The position numbers were made by a program, and so were the translations under genes. Of a DNA stretch of 64,000 nucleotides, positions 39,245 to 49,600 are shown piece by piece. The stretch is taken from positions 368,346 to 432,345 of the forward strand of contig CACSIL010000012.1 of the NCBI GenBank assembly GCA_902705825.1, in the 5' to 3' direction. Below the pieces are notes generated by a model. The model was given only the letters and a program-made list of their open reading frames with translations. It made no database searches and had not been told where the DNA came from. Numbering within the stretch: the first letter of the stretch is position 1; each line of letters opens with the position of its first letter. The stretch is from Halioglobus japonicus (lineage in GTDB: Bacteria; Pseudomonadota; Gammaproteobacteria; Pseudomonadales; Halieaceae).

Positions 39245-40432
39245 ATGCCAATAACTTACAGTCCGTTTAACGAATCACTCTGGAAAGACCCGTGGCCCAC
39301 CTACAAGAGCATGCGGGAGTCGGACCCCGTCTATTATATTGAGGAATTTGACGCCTGGGCGCTGTCCCGGTTCGAGGACATCTGGCAGGTCAGCCTGGAC
39401 AAGACGCGCTTTACTGCGACACAGGGCACCTCTCCCGAAGCCCTGCTACTGGACCCCAACAGTCCGCCAAAAACGTTTCTATTCATGGATCCACCGCACC
39501 ATCGCAAACACCGCAATATGATCGGTGATCGGTATACACCGGCTGCGGTAGGTACTCTGGAGGAAGAGATCAGGGCGACGACGCGACGGGCGTTAGCGCC
39601 ATACCTGACAACCGGTTCACTGAACGTGAATGCACTGGTCAGCTCAGTCGCACTGCAAACCATCGCCGATTATATCGGACTGGAGATGGACGAGATTACG
39701 TACATCAGGTCACTGATTGACACCTACTACACACGCGAGGCCGGTCACAAGGGGACCACCGCAAGCGGTATGCGCGCCTTCGAGGAGGCTGCGGCATTTA
39801 TTCATCAGCTAATCGGCAAATACCGCGACCAGCCACCCGCGCAGAACAGCCATATCTATACCTGGCTAAACAGCGCTATCGACGATGCACAGATGACAGA
39901 CGATGAGATCTTCTTCAGTATCTTCGCACTGGTTATTACCGGTTCAGACACCCTGCCGCTGACAGTTGCCGCTACCCTGTATTACCTGTCCCTCAACGAG
40001 GCGGATATGCAGGCCGTACGCGATAATAACGCGCTGATCCCGAACGCCTTTGCGGAGGCCGCCAGGATTGATCAACCCACCAATATATTGGGCCGGGTGC
40101 TGAGCGAAGACGTGGAGATGCACGGCAAGACAATGAAGAAAGGGCAGCCGGTGCTTTTTCTCTACGCGTCCGCAAACCGGGATGAGCGCGAGTTCGAAAA
40201 CCCTGAGCAGTTTCAGTTGCACCGCAAATCCCGCCGCAGCCTGTCTTTTGGCGCGGGACAGCATTTCTGCCTCGGCCAGCACCTGGCGAGACTGGAGGGT
40301 AAAGTGATTCTGGAGGAGTTGTTTTCGCAGCTCGGAGACTTCGAAGTACACCGGGACCAGAGCAAACGCATCTTCGGTGAGTTTTTGCAGGGCTATTGCT
40401 ATCTGCCCATATCATTCAAGCCGCTGCCATAG
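39245..40432 (+). CDS. Cytochrome P450 monooxygenase
   Basis: The 395-residue soluble P450 shows the I-helix ITGSDT, the ExxR pair in EAARI, and the heme loop FGAGQHFCLGQHLAR with the axial Cys near residue 342. It hydroxylates a substrate using O2 and electrons from a ferredoxin; no ferredoxin or reductase gene is adjacent. It is the last gene of the rightward operon. A role in opening the pathway, such as terminal side-chain oxidation as by CYP125 in sterol catabolism, is an inference from context. GGTG precedes the ATG. Confidence 0.92.
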   Translation: MPITYSPFNESLWKDPWPTYKSMRESDPVYYIEEFDAWALSRFEDIWQVSLDKTRFTATQGTSPEALLLDPNSPPKTFLFMDPPHHRKHRNMIGDRYTPAAVGTLEEEIRATTRRALAPYLTTGSLNVNALVSSVALQTIADYIGLEMDEITYIRSLIDTYYTREAGHKGTTASGMRAFEEAAAFIHQLIGKYRDQPPAQNSHIYTWLNSAIDDAQMTDDEIFFSIFALVITGSDTLPLTVAATLYYLSLNEADMQAVRDNNALIPNAFAEAARIDQPTNILGRVLSEDVEMHGKTMKKGQPVLFLYASANRDEREFENPEQFQLHRKSRRSLSFGAGQHFCLGQHLARLEGKVILEELFSQLGDFEVHRDQSKRIFGEFLQGYCYLPISFKPLP

Positions 40433-40439
40433 CAGCGGC
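40420..40439. terminator. Hairpin between convergent genes
   Basis: GCCGCTGC, loop CATA, GCAGCGGC is a perfect 8-base-pair stem between the convergent P450 and AhpD-like genes. The loop contains the first base pair of bases of the P450 stop codon region (TAG at 40430-40432). No T run follows on either strand, so termination is plausible but not certain. Confidence 0.45.
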
Positions 40440-40454
40440 GTATCGCGGCAGGCA

Positions 40455-41045
40455 CTACACGCGGTGCTTGCCGGCCTCCCACTCCTGAGCGGACAGTAAA
40501 CGCTTGGCAGTCTCCATCGGTTTCGCTTCCAGCTCTGTCGCCATCGTGTCATTCCAGCAGTTCAGCCAGCGAAACAGGCAGATAATTGCAAGCAGTTCTA
40601 CAACCTGCTCCTCGCTATAGTGTGTGTACAGCTCGGTGTAATGTTCCGCCGTCACCGCGTTCGGCTGCGACGCTGCGTCCCTGGCGAAGCGCAGAGCACT
40701 GCGCTCTGCCTCGCTGAACAGTTCGCTGGTCTCAAACAGCCACACCTGCGCGATTTTCTCCGGATCAACCGATTCCCGCGACGCCGTTTCACTGAGATGG
40801 GCCTGACAGTAGCGACACCCCGAGACAGTGGAAGCGACCAGGCCCAGCAGGTACTTGAGTTGCATATCGACCGCGTCATCCTTGCTGGTTTCCAGTGCGA
40901 ACTCGACAAACAACTCCAGCAGCCGCGGCTTCCTGGCGAGCGTTTTCAAACTGTTGGGAATAAAACCCATGCGTTCGTGCATGGCGTCAAACAGCGGCTC
41001 GAAGGATGTGAGCGCCTGTGGTTCAAGTGGGGACATATTGGGCAT
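40455..41045 (-). CDS. Carboxymuconolactone decarboxylase/AhpD-like protein
   Basis: The 196-residue protein has the AhpD core CRYCQAH (CxxC followed by His), the redox motif of peroxidase-related members of this family, in a helical bundle. It could detoxify peroxides formed by the oxygenase and flavoprotein steps of the pathway. GGAG lies 7 bases before the ATG at 41045. It is the last gene of the leftward tetR unit. Confidence 0.82.
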   Translation of the reverse strand: MPNMSPLEPQALTSFEPLFDAMHERMGFIPNSLKTLARKPRLLELFVEFALETSKDDAVDMQLKYLLGLVASTVSGCRYCQAHLSETASRESVDPEKIAQVWLFETSELFSEAERSALRFARDAASQPNAVTAEHYTELYTHYSEEQVVELLAIICLFRWLNCWNDTMATELEAKPMETAKRLLSAQEWEAGKHRV

Positions 41046-41148
41046 AAGAGACTCCAGAGAAAGACACGTGAGACGATGCTGTACCGGCGCACAGGCCGGC
41101 ACAGCTTAGAAGGGCTGGAAGATAACTCGCGCTGCCCCTGGGCAGCGA

Positions 41149-42339
41149 TCAGTATTCCAGCGGGAGTTCCAGTTTCTTGCGGGCGATGATGTTCTTCTGT
41201 ATTTCTGAGGTGCCGGCACCGATGGTGTCCAGCGCCGTGGCGCGGTAGGACCACTCCCACTTACCGGCGGCAGGGGCATCCGCACTCGACTTGTGTAACA
41301 AACCCTCCTCGCCGAGAAAATCCATTGCGGCGCGCGACAAGCGCTGGTGCAGTTCTGTGCTGAACAGCTTGCACATGGCCGCTTCAATCGAGGGCACGCC
41401 GCCCTGCGAGGCCGCGTAGATCACCCGGCGCTGCAGCATCTTCGCAGTCTCGACATCGGTTGCCAGACGCGCCACGCGGCGCTGCACCAATGGATCTTCA
41501 GATAGTTCGCGGCCATTGCGACGCGTGGATTTGACCAGGGACAACAGCGCGTTGAATTTTTCCTCAAGCGGACTGAATGTGTAAAAGGTAAAGCGCTCGT
41601 AATCCAGCGCCTCGCAGATATAGGTCCAGCCCTTGTTGAGTTCACCCACGAGGTAATCGTCGTGTACCCAGACATCGTCAATAAAGACCTGGTTGGTCAC
41701 ATGTTCGCCCAGCGTTTCGATCGGGTGAATGGTGATGCCGGGATCATCCATCGGCACCAGAAAGAGACTGATACCCTTGTGCTTTTTCGCCGCTGGATCG
41801 GTGCGTGCGGCTAGCCAGTACCAATCGGCAAAATGCGCCGATGTCGTGAACATCTTCTGTCCGTTCAGCAACCAGCCCTCGCCCTGCCGCTCGGCTTTCA
41901 ACTTCAGCGATGCGAGGTCCGAACCGGCACCCGGTTCGGTATAGCCCAGTGCAAACTCGACCTCCGCCCGCAGGATTTTTGGCAGGAATTCCGACTTGAG
42001 TTTGTCGGAACCGTGTCGTATCAATGTCTGGCCGACACATCCAACACCCTTGCCGATCAGCGGCGCGCCGACCCGCGAGAGTTCCTCATTGAGGAGGTAC
42101 TCGTAGATGCCCGGCCGCTCCTGGCCACCGTATTCCTTGGGCCAGGACATACCGATATAACCGCGCTCGGCCATCTTCCTGTTGAAACGCTTTCTGGCGG
42201 GTGTGTCCGATAGAATGGAATCGGACTCCCTGTTCGGGTTCATCACATCAGCGGCATCGTCGGACGTTGCTTCCTCCGCAATAAACTCTCGCACCTCTGC
42301 CACAAATGCCTGCTCTGCGGCAGAAAAATCAAAATTCAT
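41149..42339 (-). CDS. Acyl-CoA dehydrogenase, Glu-bearing
   Basis: The 396-residue protein has ALGYTEPGAGSDLASLK, the WLLNGQKMFTTSAHFADWYW domain and AGTSEIQKNIIARKKL with the catalytic Glu. It resembles FadE-type subunits acting on bulky acyl-CoAs. Its natural partner may be the Glu-lacking dehydrogenase at 53935-55092, which is in the next operon. It follows tetR by 119 bases. Confidence 0.88.
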   Translation of the reverse strand: MNFDFSAAEQAFVAEVREFIAEEATSDDAADVMNPNRESDSILSDTPARKRFNRKMAERGYIGMSWPKEYGGQERPGIYEYLLNEELSRVGAPLIGKGVGCVGQTLIRHGSDKLKSEFLPKILRAEVEFALGYTEPGAGSDLASLKLKAERQGEGWLLNGQKMFTTSAHFADWYWLAARTDPAAKKHKGISLFLVPMDDPGITIHPIETLGEHVTNQVFIDDVWVHDDYLVGELNKGWTYICEALDYERFTFYTFSPLEEKFNALLSLVKSTRRNGRELSEDPLVQRRVARLATDVETAKMLQRRVIYAASQGGVPSIEAAMCKLFSTELHQRLSRAAMDFLGEEGLLHKSSADAPAAGKWEWSYRATALDTIGAGTSEIQKNIIARKKLELPLEY

Positions 42340-42458
42340 CGTCAGCTTACCTCTGTGCCCCGCAGGGAATTCGTGGTTAGTAGGATCGCTCGGCTGGTGT
42401 ACCGCTCACCTTATGGCAGCGACACACCAGACAATCGAGGATGGTTTGGGTGCCTGCG

Positions 42459-43079
42459 TCAGGCGCCCAGATAGCTCAACACTGCCAGCGATAGTTGCTC
42501 GATCAGTGTCTCTTCATCAATTTTCGGGGACTCGTTATCGAGATAGGCGTCAATACAACCGATCACCATATGCTCGGTGACGAAGATCGCCGTTTCCAGA
42601 TCATCGAGACGAATGCTGTCGCGGTGCTGCATATAGTAGGAATGGATCGTGGTGTGCAGGTATTTTTCCGTGGTCAGTTGCCGTGACACCGAGCGGAAAC
42701 CGGGCATCTCACGCGGCAGCCGCAGGAACACAAAGGCGTTTTCACGGCGCGTTTCCAGCAACACCCGAACCAGTCTCGGCGTGCTTTCCTCCAGCGGCAG
42801 CCCCATGCACGCCAGCAATTCCTCGCGGATGGTTTCCGCCGCGGCGACGACCGTTTTCTCGACCAGGGACGCCACAATCGCCTCCTTGCTCGGGAAGTAC
42901 TGATAGAGCGATCCGATGCTCACCCCCGCCACATCCGAAATATAATTCGTCGAGGCGCGTTCATAGCCTTCATTGGTCAGGATTTTCTGGGTGGCCTGGA
43001 TGATGCTGTCCACGGTATGCATCGCCCGGCCCTGCTTGGGTGTTTTACGGGGTTCAATCTGCTGTTCTGTCGCTCTCAT
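42459..43079 (-). CDS. TetR-family transcriptional regulator
   Basis: The 206-residue protein has an N-terminal TetR helix-turn-helix (about 20-70: AGVSIGSLYQYFPSKEAIV) and a helical ligand-binding domain. It is probably a repressor released by a pathway CoA ester. Its own promoter carries one copy of the island operator (43246-43280), consistent with autoregulation. The ATG at 43079 has AGGTGA upstream; a GTG three codons earlier overlaps it. Confidence 0.92.
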   Translation of the reverse strand: MRATEQQIEPRKTPKQGRAMHTVDSIIQATQKILTNEGYERASTNYISDVAGVSIGSLYQYFPSKEAIVASLVEKTVVAAAETIREELLACMGLPLEESTPRLVRVLLETRRENAFVFLRLPREMPGFRSVSRQLTTEKYLHTTIHSYYMQHRDSIRLDDLETAIFVTEHMVIGCIDAYLDNESPKIDEETLIEQLSLAVLSYLGA

Positions 43080-43245
43080 AGAAGTCACCTCAGGTTATAG
43101 GAGAACCCTGAAAACCGGGCTCCCGCGCCTTTTGAAACCTGTCGGAACATTTTTCGAGCATTGCCAAACAGGTCGTTTTTATATGTAAGGTTCTGAAAGT
43201 TAAACAATTATTCTGATACAGCACGGCTCTCTAGCGCCGCCATGG

Positions 43246-43280
43246 TATTAAATGTGATAGAAAGCTCACATGCTACTCGC
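43246..43280 (-). promoter_or_regulatory. Island promoter element C (toward tetR)
   Basis: Minus strand: GCGAGT, AGCATG, TGAG, 6 bases, ATCA, CAT, then TTAATA as -10 box. The core ATGTGA-N8-TCACAT (43252-43271) is a perfect inverted repeat. The predicted start near 43238 gives a leader of about 160 bases. Confidence 0.7.
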
Positions 43281-43311
43281 ATTTTGCGCCTATGCACACA
43301 TACGCTGCTGC

Positions 43312-44028
43312 CTAACCCTCGACAAAGCCCAGATCGGCTTTAACCAGTGAACCGTTAACCACCGGATTCTCGGCGCAGAACTGTATGCTGGCCGCCACCT
43401 CCTCCGGCTGCACCAGACGCCCCTGCGTCGAGCGACTGGCGAGATGCTCGAGTGCATCACCGCCAAAGCAACGCAACATTTCGGTGTCGGTGAAACCGGG
43501 GCAGACACAGGCGGTATGGATACCCTTACCGGCGAAGTCCTGACAGGTACTGCGCATCAGGCCCAGTACGGCATGTTTGCTGGCTACATACGCGGCAATG
43601 CCGGCGGTGGCCTTGAAGCTCATCGTGGAGCCTATGTAAATAATCGCCGAGCCGCGGCCCATGTGGGGCAGCAGCAAGCTGTTCAGGATCGTGGGCGCCA
43701 CCACATTCAATTCCATCACCTGCCGCAACACTTCCGGCTGCAGATCCTGAACCGCGCCGGGCGGTTGCAGCGCGGCGTTGTGTACCGCCACCAGCGTCTG
43801 CACGCCGTTCACCGCCGCCAGCAGATCCGCCGCGATCGCGTCCTGCCAGTCGGGCGCACTGAGGTCCGCGCACAGTTGCACTACACCGTCAATGGCCACC
43901 GGCGTGCGGGAGATATTGACCACTTTATAGCCCGATTCGAGAAATCGGCTGGCCGTGGCCAGACCGATGCCGCGACTGGCTCCGGTGATCACCAGCGCGC
44001 GCGAGGGTGTATCGGCGTTGTTATTCAT
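43312..44028 (-). CDS. SDR-family oxidoreductase
   Basis: The 238-residue protein has TGASRGIGLA, an Asp-poor second strand (NISRTP, so NADP+ is likely), VHNAA in place of NNAG, and the triad GSTMSF with YVASK. It is the last gene of the long leftward operon that starts at 55092. The substrate is unknown. GAGG precedes the ATG. Confidence 0.85.
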   Translation of the reverse strand: MNNNADTPSRALVITGASRGIGLATASRFLESGYKVVNISRTPVAIDGVVQLCADLSAPDWQDAIAADLLAAVNGVQTLVAVHNAALQPPGAVQDLQPEVLRQVMELNVVAPTILNSLLLPHMGRGSAIIYIGSTMSFKATAGIAAYVASKHAVLGLMRSTCQDFAGKGIHTACVCPGFTDTEMLRCFGGDALEHLASRSTQGRLVQPEEVAASIQFCAENPVVNGSLVKADLGFVEG

Positions 44029-44097
44029 GACAGTACCTCAGTGTTGTTGGTTATATCGGTGTGCTACTTGCTGGCGGCTGACGATGTGCGCCGCTCA

Positions 44098-44502
44098 TCA
44101 CTGCGCGTCAAACTGCATGAACTCCAGCGTATTGCCGTCCGGGTCCTCGACCACAGCCGCTTTCACGCCGGGTCTGATCTCAGTCGGCGCGACGATGACT
44201 TGCGAACCAGCCGCCTGGCACTGCGCCACCAATGCCTCTATCTCGGTCACCTGAAAACTGCAGTATCGAAAACCGGTAGCGGCACTGAAGCCGCCCCCTG
44301 GATTGGACGCCTGCGGGTCGCTGTCCAGCACCAGTACCTTGATCTGGCACCGGCCATGAGCGAGCTTGTGCACGGTACCCATCCCGGCAAAGCTGACAGT
44401 GCCGGTACTGGCAAAACCGAGTGTCTCGGTATAGAAGCCCAGCATACGTTCACCGTTGCTGGTCACGATTCCCATCGAAAAGCCGTCGTCAACGAGATTC
44501 AT
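44098..44502 (-). CDS. VOC/glyoxalase-family protein
   Basis: The 134-residue protein has the beta-alpha-beta-beta-beta pattern of a VOC domain, ending in VVEDPDGNTLEFMQF, where the last Glu is a typical metal ligand. It may be an epimerase, lyase or dioxygenase-like enzyme. It sits between the Ltp2-like aldolase and an SDR in the same operon. GAGG precedes the ATG. Confidence 0.78.
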   Translation of the reverse strand: MNLVDDGFSMGIVTSNGERMLGFYTETLGFASTGTVSFAGMGTVHKLAHGRCQIKVLVLDSDPQASNPGGGFSAATGFRYCSFQVTEIEALVAQCQAAGSQVIVAPTEIRPGVKAAVVEDPDGNTLEFMQFDAQ

Positions 44503-44550
44503 ATTCGCTACCTCAAAGTTCCGTTAAAGTGATTACCCGGTCGGTGACGC

Positions 44551-45699
44551 TTACGCGCCGCGCAGCACCAGTGCGCCATTGGGCGTACTGTCACAGGTTG
44601 TCACCAGCGCGCTGCGCGCACCGGCCACCTGATTGTCGGCGCTGCCACGCAACTGCCGCACGGCTTCACTGAGCAGGTTCATACCGTGCAGGTAGACCTC
44701 GGACAGGCTGCCCCCTGACGTATTAACCGGCAACTCACCGGTCACTGACATACCGCCATTGGCAATAAAGGATGCCGCTTCTCCGCGCCCACAAAAGCCG
44801 TATGCTTCCAGGCAGTACAACACCATTGGCGAGAAAGCGTCGTAGAACTGTGCGACATCGATGTCCTGCGCCTGTATATCCGACTGGCGCCACAGATTGG
44901 CGGCAGTGGTGTAGGAAGAACTGCGCAGTGGATCATCGCCGTGGTAGTCCGTCATCAACTGGTGCTGCGGCGAGAGCCCCTGGGAAAACGCGTGAATATA
45001 GACCGGTTGCTGTGTGGCTGTATTCACGTCCTCGGCGCGCACTATCACCATCGCGATCGCTCCGTCGCTCTCCAGACAGTTATCGAACAGACACAGCGGG
45101 TCGGAAATCATGCGCGCAGTCATATAGTCATCGAGCGCCATCGGCTTGTCGCGCATGATCGCCTTGGGATTATTGGCCGCGTAAGCGCGCTGTGTCAGAG
45201 CGACCTCGGCCAATTGCTCCCGTGTCACCTGAAAGTCATGCATATAGCGACGAGCGGTTATCGCGATTTCATCAACCGGTCGCAACAGGCCCTGGCAACG
45301 CGACCATTTCCAGTGGTCAGTGACGCGCTCCTGCACCCCGGCCCACTGTCGCTTGCCGGGATCACCGCGCTTGCGCGATCGCCACACCACGCCAACATTC
45401 GCAACACCGCTGGCCACCGCCAGCGCCACCTGCCCCACCACACCACAGGCGGCGCCGCCGCCGTGCGCGGTCTGGCTGAAAAAATGCACATCGCCAAAAC
45501 CGAGGCTGCGCGCGATCTCAAACTCCGGTGTAGTCTCCTGCGTAAAACACCCCATGGCATCCACCATCGAAGGCGCTATACCTGCATCATCCAGTGCGGC
45601 CTTGATGGCGGCACAGGCCAGGCCCCACTCTGTATCATGCAGTCGCTTGGCGAAATCTGTTTCACCGATTCCGACGATAGCTGTCCTGTCCTTCAGCAA
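44551..45699 (-). CDS. Ltp2-like thiolase-fold aldolase
   Basis: The 382-residue protein has a thiolase fold, but the nucleophile Cys motif is replaced by AHGGGAAC. The C-terminal half follows the Ltp2 pattern: FYDAFSPMVLYCLEAYGFC, LPVNTSGGSLSEVYLHGMN and VRQLRG. Ltp2 with a DUF35 partner performs retro-aldol removal of a short acyl-CoA from steroid side chains, and IpfD acts alike on ibuprofen-CoA. The DUF35 partner is encoded in the same operon at 51312-51752. The start is TTG with GGAG 7 bases upstream. Confidence 0.85.
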   Translation of the reverse strand: MLKDRTAIVGIGETDFAKRLHDTEWGLACAAIKAALDDAGIAPSMVDAMGCFTQETTPEFEIARSLGFGDVHFFSQTAHGGGAACGVVGQVALAVASGVANVGVVWRSRKRGDPGKRQWAGVQERVTDHWKWSRCQGLLRPVDEIAITARRYMHDFQVTREQLAEVALTQRAYAANNPKAIMRDKPMALDDYMTARMISDPLCLFDNCLESDGAIAMVIVRAEDVNTATQQPVYIHAFSQGLSPQHQLMTDYHGDDPLRSSSYTTAANLWRQSDIQAQDIDVAQFYDAFSPMVLYCLEAYGFCGRGEAASFIANGGMSVTGELPVNTSGGSLSEVYLHGMNLLSEAVRQLRGSADNQVAGARSALVTTCDSTPNGALVLRGA

Positions 45700-45748
45700 T
45701 GATTTTCTCCCAACTCAAAATGGAATGGCGTGCTCACAGCGGCAGGAT

Positions 45749-46639
45749 TCACTTCTCGCCGACCCTGACACCCTGATGAAATGGATAGGGTTTGCCCAGC
45801 ATGCCAAGCGCCCCGAACTCACCCTGCAACTGCGCGATCATCGAACGGTCAATCGATTCGACATCCCAACCGCCCTCCTTCACCAGCGTTTTGCCATAGT
45901 GCGGCTGCACCATATGCGCGACGCGATCGCCGCCACTGCCGAATATCTGCCCGCTAATCGTCTCGGCGCGTTCACTGCACAGGAACACCACCAACGGTCC
46001 ATTGAGGCTCGGGTCAATGTAGGGCAACGCCACTTCGTTGCCTGCGGCATCGCGATAGGTGTCAGACATCCGCGTCGTACCCAGTGGCCCGATGGCGTTA
46101 ACGCGAATACCGTAGCGGCTCAACTCCAGCGCCCAGGTGTACGTCATCGATGCGATCGCACCTTTTGCCGCAGCGTAGTTGGTCTGCCCAAAACTGCCGA
46201 AGTGCGCACCGGAAGTGGTATTGACGATTGACCCACCACGGCCCTGCTCGCGCATTGCCAACGCCGCTGCCTGACTGCACCAGAACGTCCCTTTGACATG
46301 CACCTGCCAGACCGCATCAAACTCTTCATCGGACATTTTCAGGAAGCTTCTGTCGCGCAGGTTGCCGGCGTTGTTGACCAACACATCGACACGGCTGAAG
46401 GATTCCAGACAGGCATCGATCAGCGACTGCGCCCCCTCTCTTGAAGCGATATTGGCGTCACAGGCGATCGCTCGCCCACCGCTGCCCTGTATTGCCTGGA
46501 CCACCTCGCGCGCCTGGTCCTCGTCGATATCATTGACCACGACCGCCGCGCCCGCGCGTGCCAGATGCTCGCAGTGTCCACGGCCAATACCGCGACCGGA
46601 GCCCGTAACAATTGCCGCCTTACCTTCGAGTAACTTCAT
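45749..46639 (-). CDS. 17-beta-HSD4-like SDR, probable 3-hydroxyacyl-CoA dehydrogenase
   Basis: The 296-residue protein has TGSGRGIGRG, VNDID (NAD+-type Asp), NNAGNLRDRSF, and YAAAK. The extended C-terminus after the SDR core (GGWDVESI, PYPFHQG) is typical of the 17-beta-HSD4/ChsB1 type, which oxidises 3-hydroxyacyl-CoAs in peroxisomal and steroid side-chain oxidation. AGGAGG gives a strong ribosome site. It lies just upstream of the aldolase gene, which suits a beta-hydroxyacyl-CoA step. Confidence 0.85.
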   Translation of the reverse strand: MKLLEGKAAIVTGSGRGIGRGHCEHLARAGAAVVVNDIDEDQAREVVQAIQGSGGRAIACDANIASREGAQSLIDACLESFSRVDVLVNNAGNLRDRSFLKMSDEEFDAVWQVHVKGTFWCSQAAALAMREQGRGGSIVNTTSGAHFGSFGQTNYAAAKGAIASMTYTWALELSRYGIRVNAIGPLGTTRMSDTYRDAAGNEVALPYIDPSLNGPLVVFLCSERAETISGQIFGSGGDRVAHMVQPHYGKTLVKEGGWDVESIDRSMIAQLQGEFGALGMLGKPYPFHQGVRVGEK

Positions 46640-46670
46640 TGCTGCCTCCTGTGCAGTCTGTGCATGCGAT

Positions 46671-49600
46671 TCATCCTACGTTTACCGCCATAATCTTGAC
46701 CGGATTGGGCTTGCCGCCATTGCGTGCGATATCGGTAAAATCCGTCAACAACTGATCGCGGCGTCGCTGTGCCTGCGCCAGGTGCTGCTCTTTCACTGAG
46801 CCATAACCGCGTATCTGCTCTGGCAGCGAGGCGATTTCCACTGCCAGCGCGTAATTGTCCGCTGTCAGATCGGCCAGCACTGTCTCTATCATCGTCCGGT
46901 ATTCCCCGATCAGTGCGCGCTCCAGTTTGCGGTGCGCGGAGTAACTGAAGGGGTCGAGCGCGGTACCGCGCAACACCTTGAATTTCGCGAGTACGCGAAA
47001 CACATGCAGCATCCAGCCGCCAAACACTTTCTTCGGATAGCGCCCGGTCTTCGGATCGACGCCGCCAAGCGCCGGGGGAGCCAGATGAAATGCCAGCTCA
47101 AAATCGCCCTCAAACGTTTCCCGCAGCGCTTCCATTAATGCCGGCGCACTGTGCAACCTCGCCACTTCATACTCATCCTTGTAGGCCATCAGCTTGAACA
47201 GGTAATTGGCCACAGCTGCTGACAATTGCTCCACACCCGGCTGCACCTGCTGCTCGCGCGCAACCACCGTGTTCACGAAACTGCGATAGGCCTCGGCGTA
47301 GCCGGCATTCTGGTACTCGACGAGCTCGGCGCAGCGCTGCTCAATCAACGTTGCCAACGTCGCCTGCTCGGGGGCATCAACGGTCGCCTCCGGCGACGCC
47401 GGCGCGGCGGCGGACAGGACGGTGGCCAGATCCACTGCTGCCAGACGTCCCCAGCACAGGCTGCGCATGTTCATCTCGACCGACACCCCATTGAGTTCAA
47501 TGGCGCGACTGACTGCCTGCAGACCGACCGGGAGCCACCCTTTTTGCATCGCATAGCCCACCAGGAACATATTGCCCGCCACCTCATTGCCCATCAGCCG
47601 GGTAGCGATATCGCTGGAGGGCACGAAATCCGCGTGGCCGGCGGTGAGCAGGGACTCGATGCCGGCGATCATGGTCTCAGCGGACAGGTTGAGATCCGGA
47701 TTGGTGGCAAAATCAGAGGTGGGCGTGACACAGCTGTTGATCACCGCGCGGGTATCACCGGCCTGCATTTTTTCGGCGACATCGTCACTGGCCGCGACGA
47801 CGATGTCACAACCGAGGACAAGATCGGCTTTCACAATTCTGGTAGCAAAAATATCTTCCTGCCGGTTTGCCACGCGGATATGGCTGGTCACCGGTCCGTT
47901 GCGCTGTGCCAGACCGGCGACATCGAGCACGGAGCAGCCCTTGCCCTCCAGAAATGCCGCCATGCCGATCAGCGCGCCCAGGGTCACCACACCCGAACCA
48001 CCGATACCGGTAATCAGCACACTGAAAGGTTGCTCGGCTGAGGCGCTTATCGGTGCCGGCAACGCGGCGACCGCCGCCTCCAGGTCGAACGCCTGCGCTG
48101 ACCCGGCCTGCGTCAGGTTGCGCTTGCGTGGCGTACCACCTGTCACGGTGATAAAGCTGGGACAGTAACCCTTGGTGCAGGAGAAGTCTTTGTTGCAGGC
48201 CGATTGGTTGATGCGCCGTTTGCGGCCGTATTCGGTATCGACAGGTTCAACCGCAATGCAGTTCGACTGGATACTGCAATCGCCACAGCCTTCACACACC
48301 CTGGGGTTGATGAAGATTCTGCGATTGGGATCCTCGGCCTTGCCGCGCTTGCGACGGCGGCGCAACTCAGTGGCACAGAACTGGTCGTACACCAGTACCG
48401 ACACACCCTTGCAGTCGCGCAGCTCGCGCTGCACCTCATCCAGCTCATCCCGGTGGTGCAGTGTGACGCCGTTGGCGAAGCTATCCCTGAAGGGGCGGTA
48501 GCTGTCGGGGTCGTTGCCCATGACCGCAATGCGACGCACACCCTCTGCTTCCAGCTGGCGGCTGAGCGTGTCCACGCGCATCTTGCCTTCGATCTCCTGG
48601 CCGCCAGTCATCGCGATAGCGTCGTTAACCAGTATCTTGTATGTGATATTGACACCGGCGGCGACGGCGGCGCGAATCGCCAACAGACCGGAGTGGTAGT
48701 AAGTGCCATCACCGAGGTTCTGGAAAATATGTTCCTGCGCAGTGAAAGGCGCGATGCCGATCCACGGTGCACCCTCGGCCCCCATGTGAAACAGTGTTGG
48801 CGTGCGCCGCTCCGGCAAAAATGTGGCCATGCCGTGACAGCCGATACCGCCGAAGGCCATGCTGCCGTCGGGAAGATTGGTGGATGTGTTGTGCGGACAG
48901 CCAGCGCAAAAACTCGGCTTGCGGCTGAGGCCCGCAGCGCTGATCAAATGGCCCTGCGCGCACTGTACATCGGGCGCTGGCAACAGTGCGGCACTGGCAT
49001 CAGGCAGCAGCGCCTCGAGCCGGCGCCGGAGAATACGCGCCAGGCCATGCGATTCCAGCTCTCCGACCTCGCTGACCAGCGGGTTGCCCTGTTCATCGCG
49101 TTTGCCGGTCAACACCGGCCGCTCGGCCAGATTGACAAACAGGCTGGCCAGTTGCTCCTCGATGACCGGACGCTTCTCCTCAATCACCAGTAGTTCGCGG
49201 TACCCGCTGGCGAACTGCGTGATGTTCTGCGGTTCCAGCGGCCAGGGCATGGCGACCTTGTAGATACCGATGCCGATCTCGCTGCAGGCGGCCGGGTCCA
49301 GACCCAGTTGCGTCAGCGCCTGCATCACATCCAGATAGGCTTTGCCCGTGGTGACAATGCCCAGCAGCGGCTCGCGCGGCGCGATGATCACCTTGTCGAG
49401 CCCATTGGCCCGCACGAAGGCACGCACTGCCGGCAGGCGCTGTTCATAATGTCGCACTTCGGCTGCCTTCGCGGGGATGGGCGCGGTGGCGTTCAGACCG
49501 CCCTCGGGCAGCGTGTAATCCTGCGGTGTCACCACGGTGAAGTCGCTGGTATCGACGTTGACCGACGCCGAGCTCTCTATCGTATCGGTGACGCATTTCA

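Noticed and set aside
43252..43271. CRP site (TGTGA...TCACA)
   Set aside because: The spacer is 8 bases, not the 6 of CRP sites, and the other copies keep this different spacing.
43444..44532. Long plus-strand open frame (362 codons) opposite the SDR and VOC genes
   Set aside because: It is the antisense shadow of two well-supported genes; its His/Arg-rich translation matches no family.
48204..49193. Plus-strand open frame (329 codons) inside the fused oxidoreductase gene
   Set aside because: Antisense shadow; the minus-strand product has all expected cofactor motifs.
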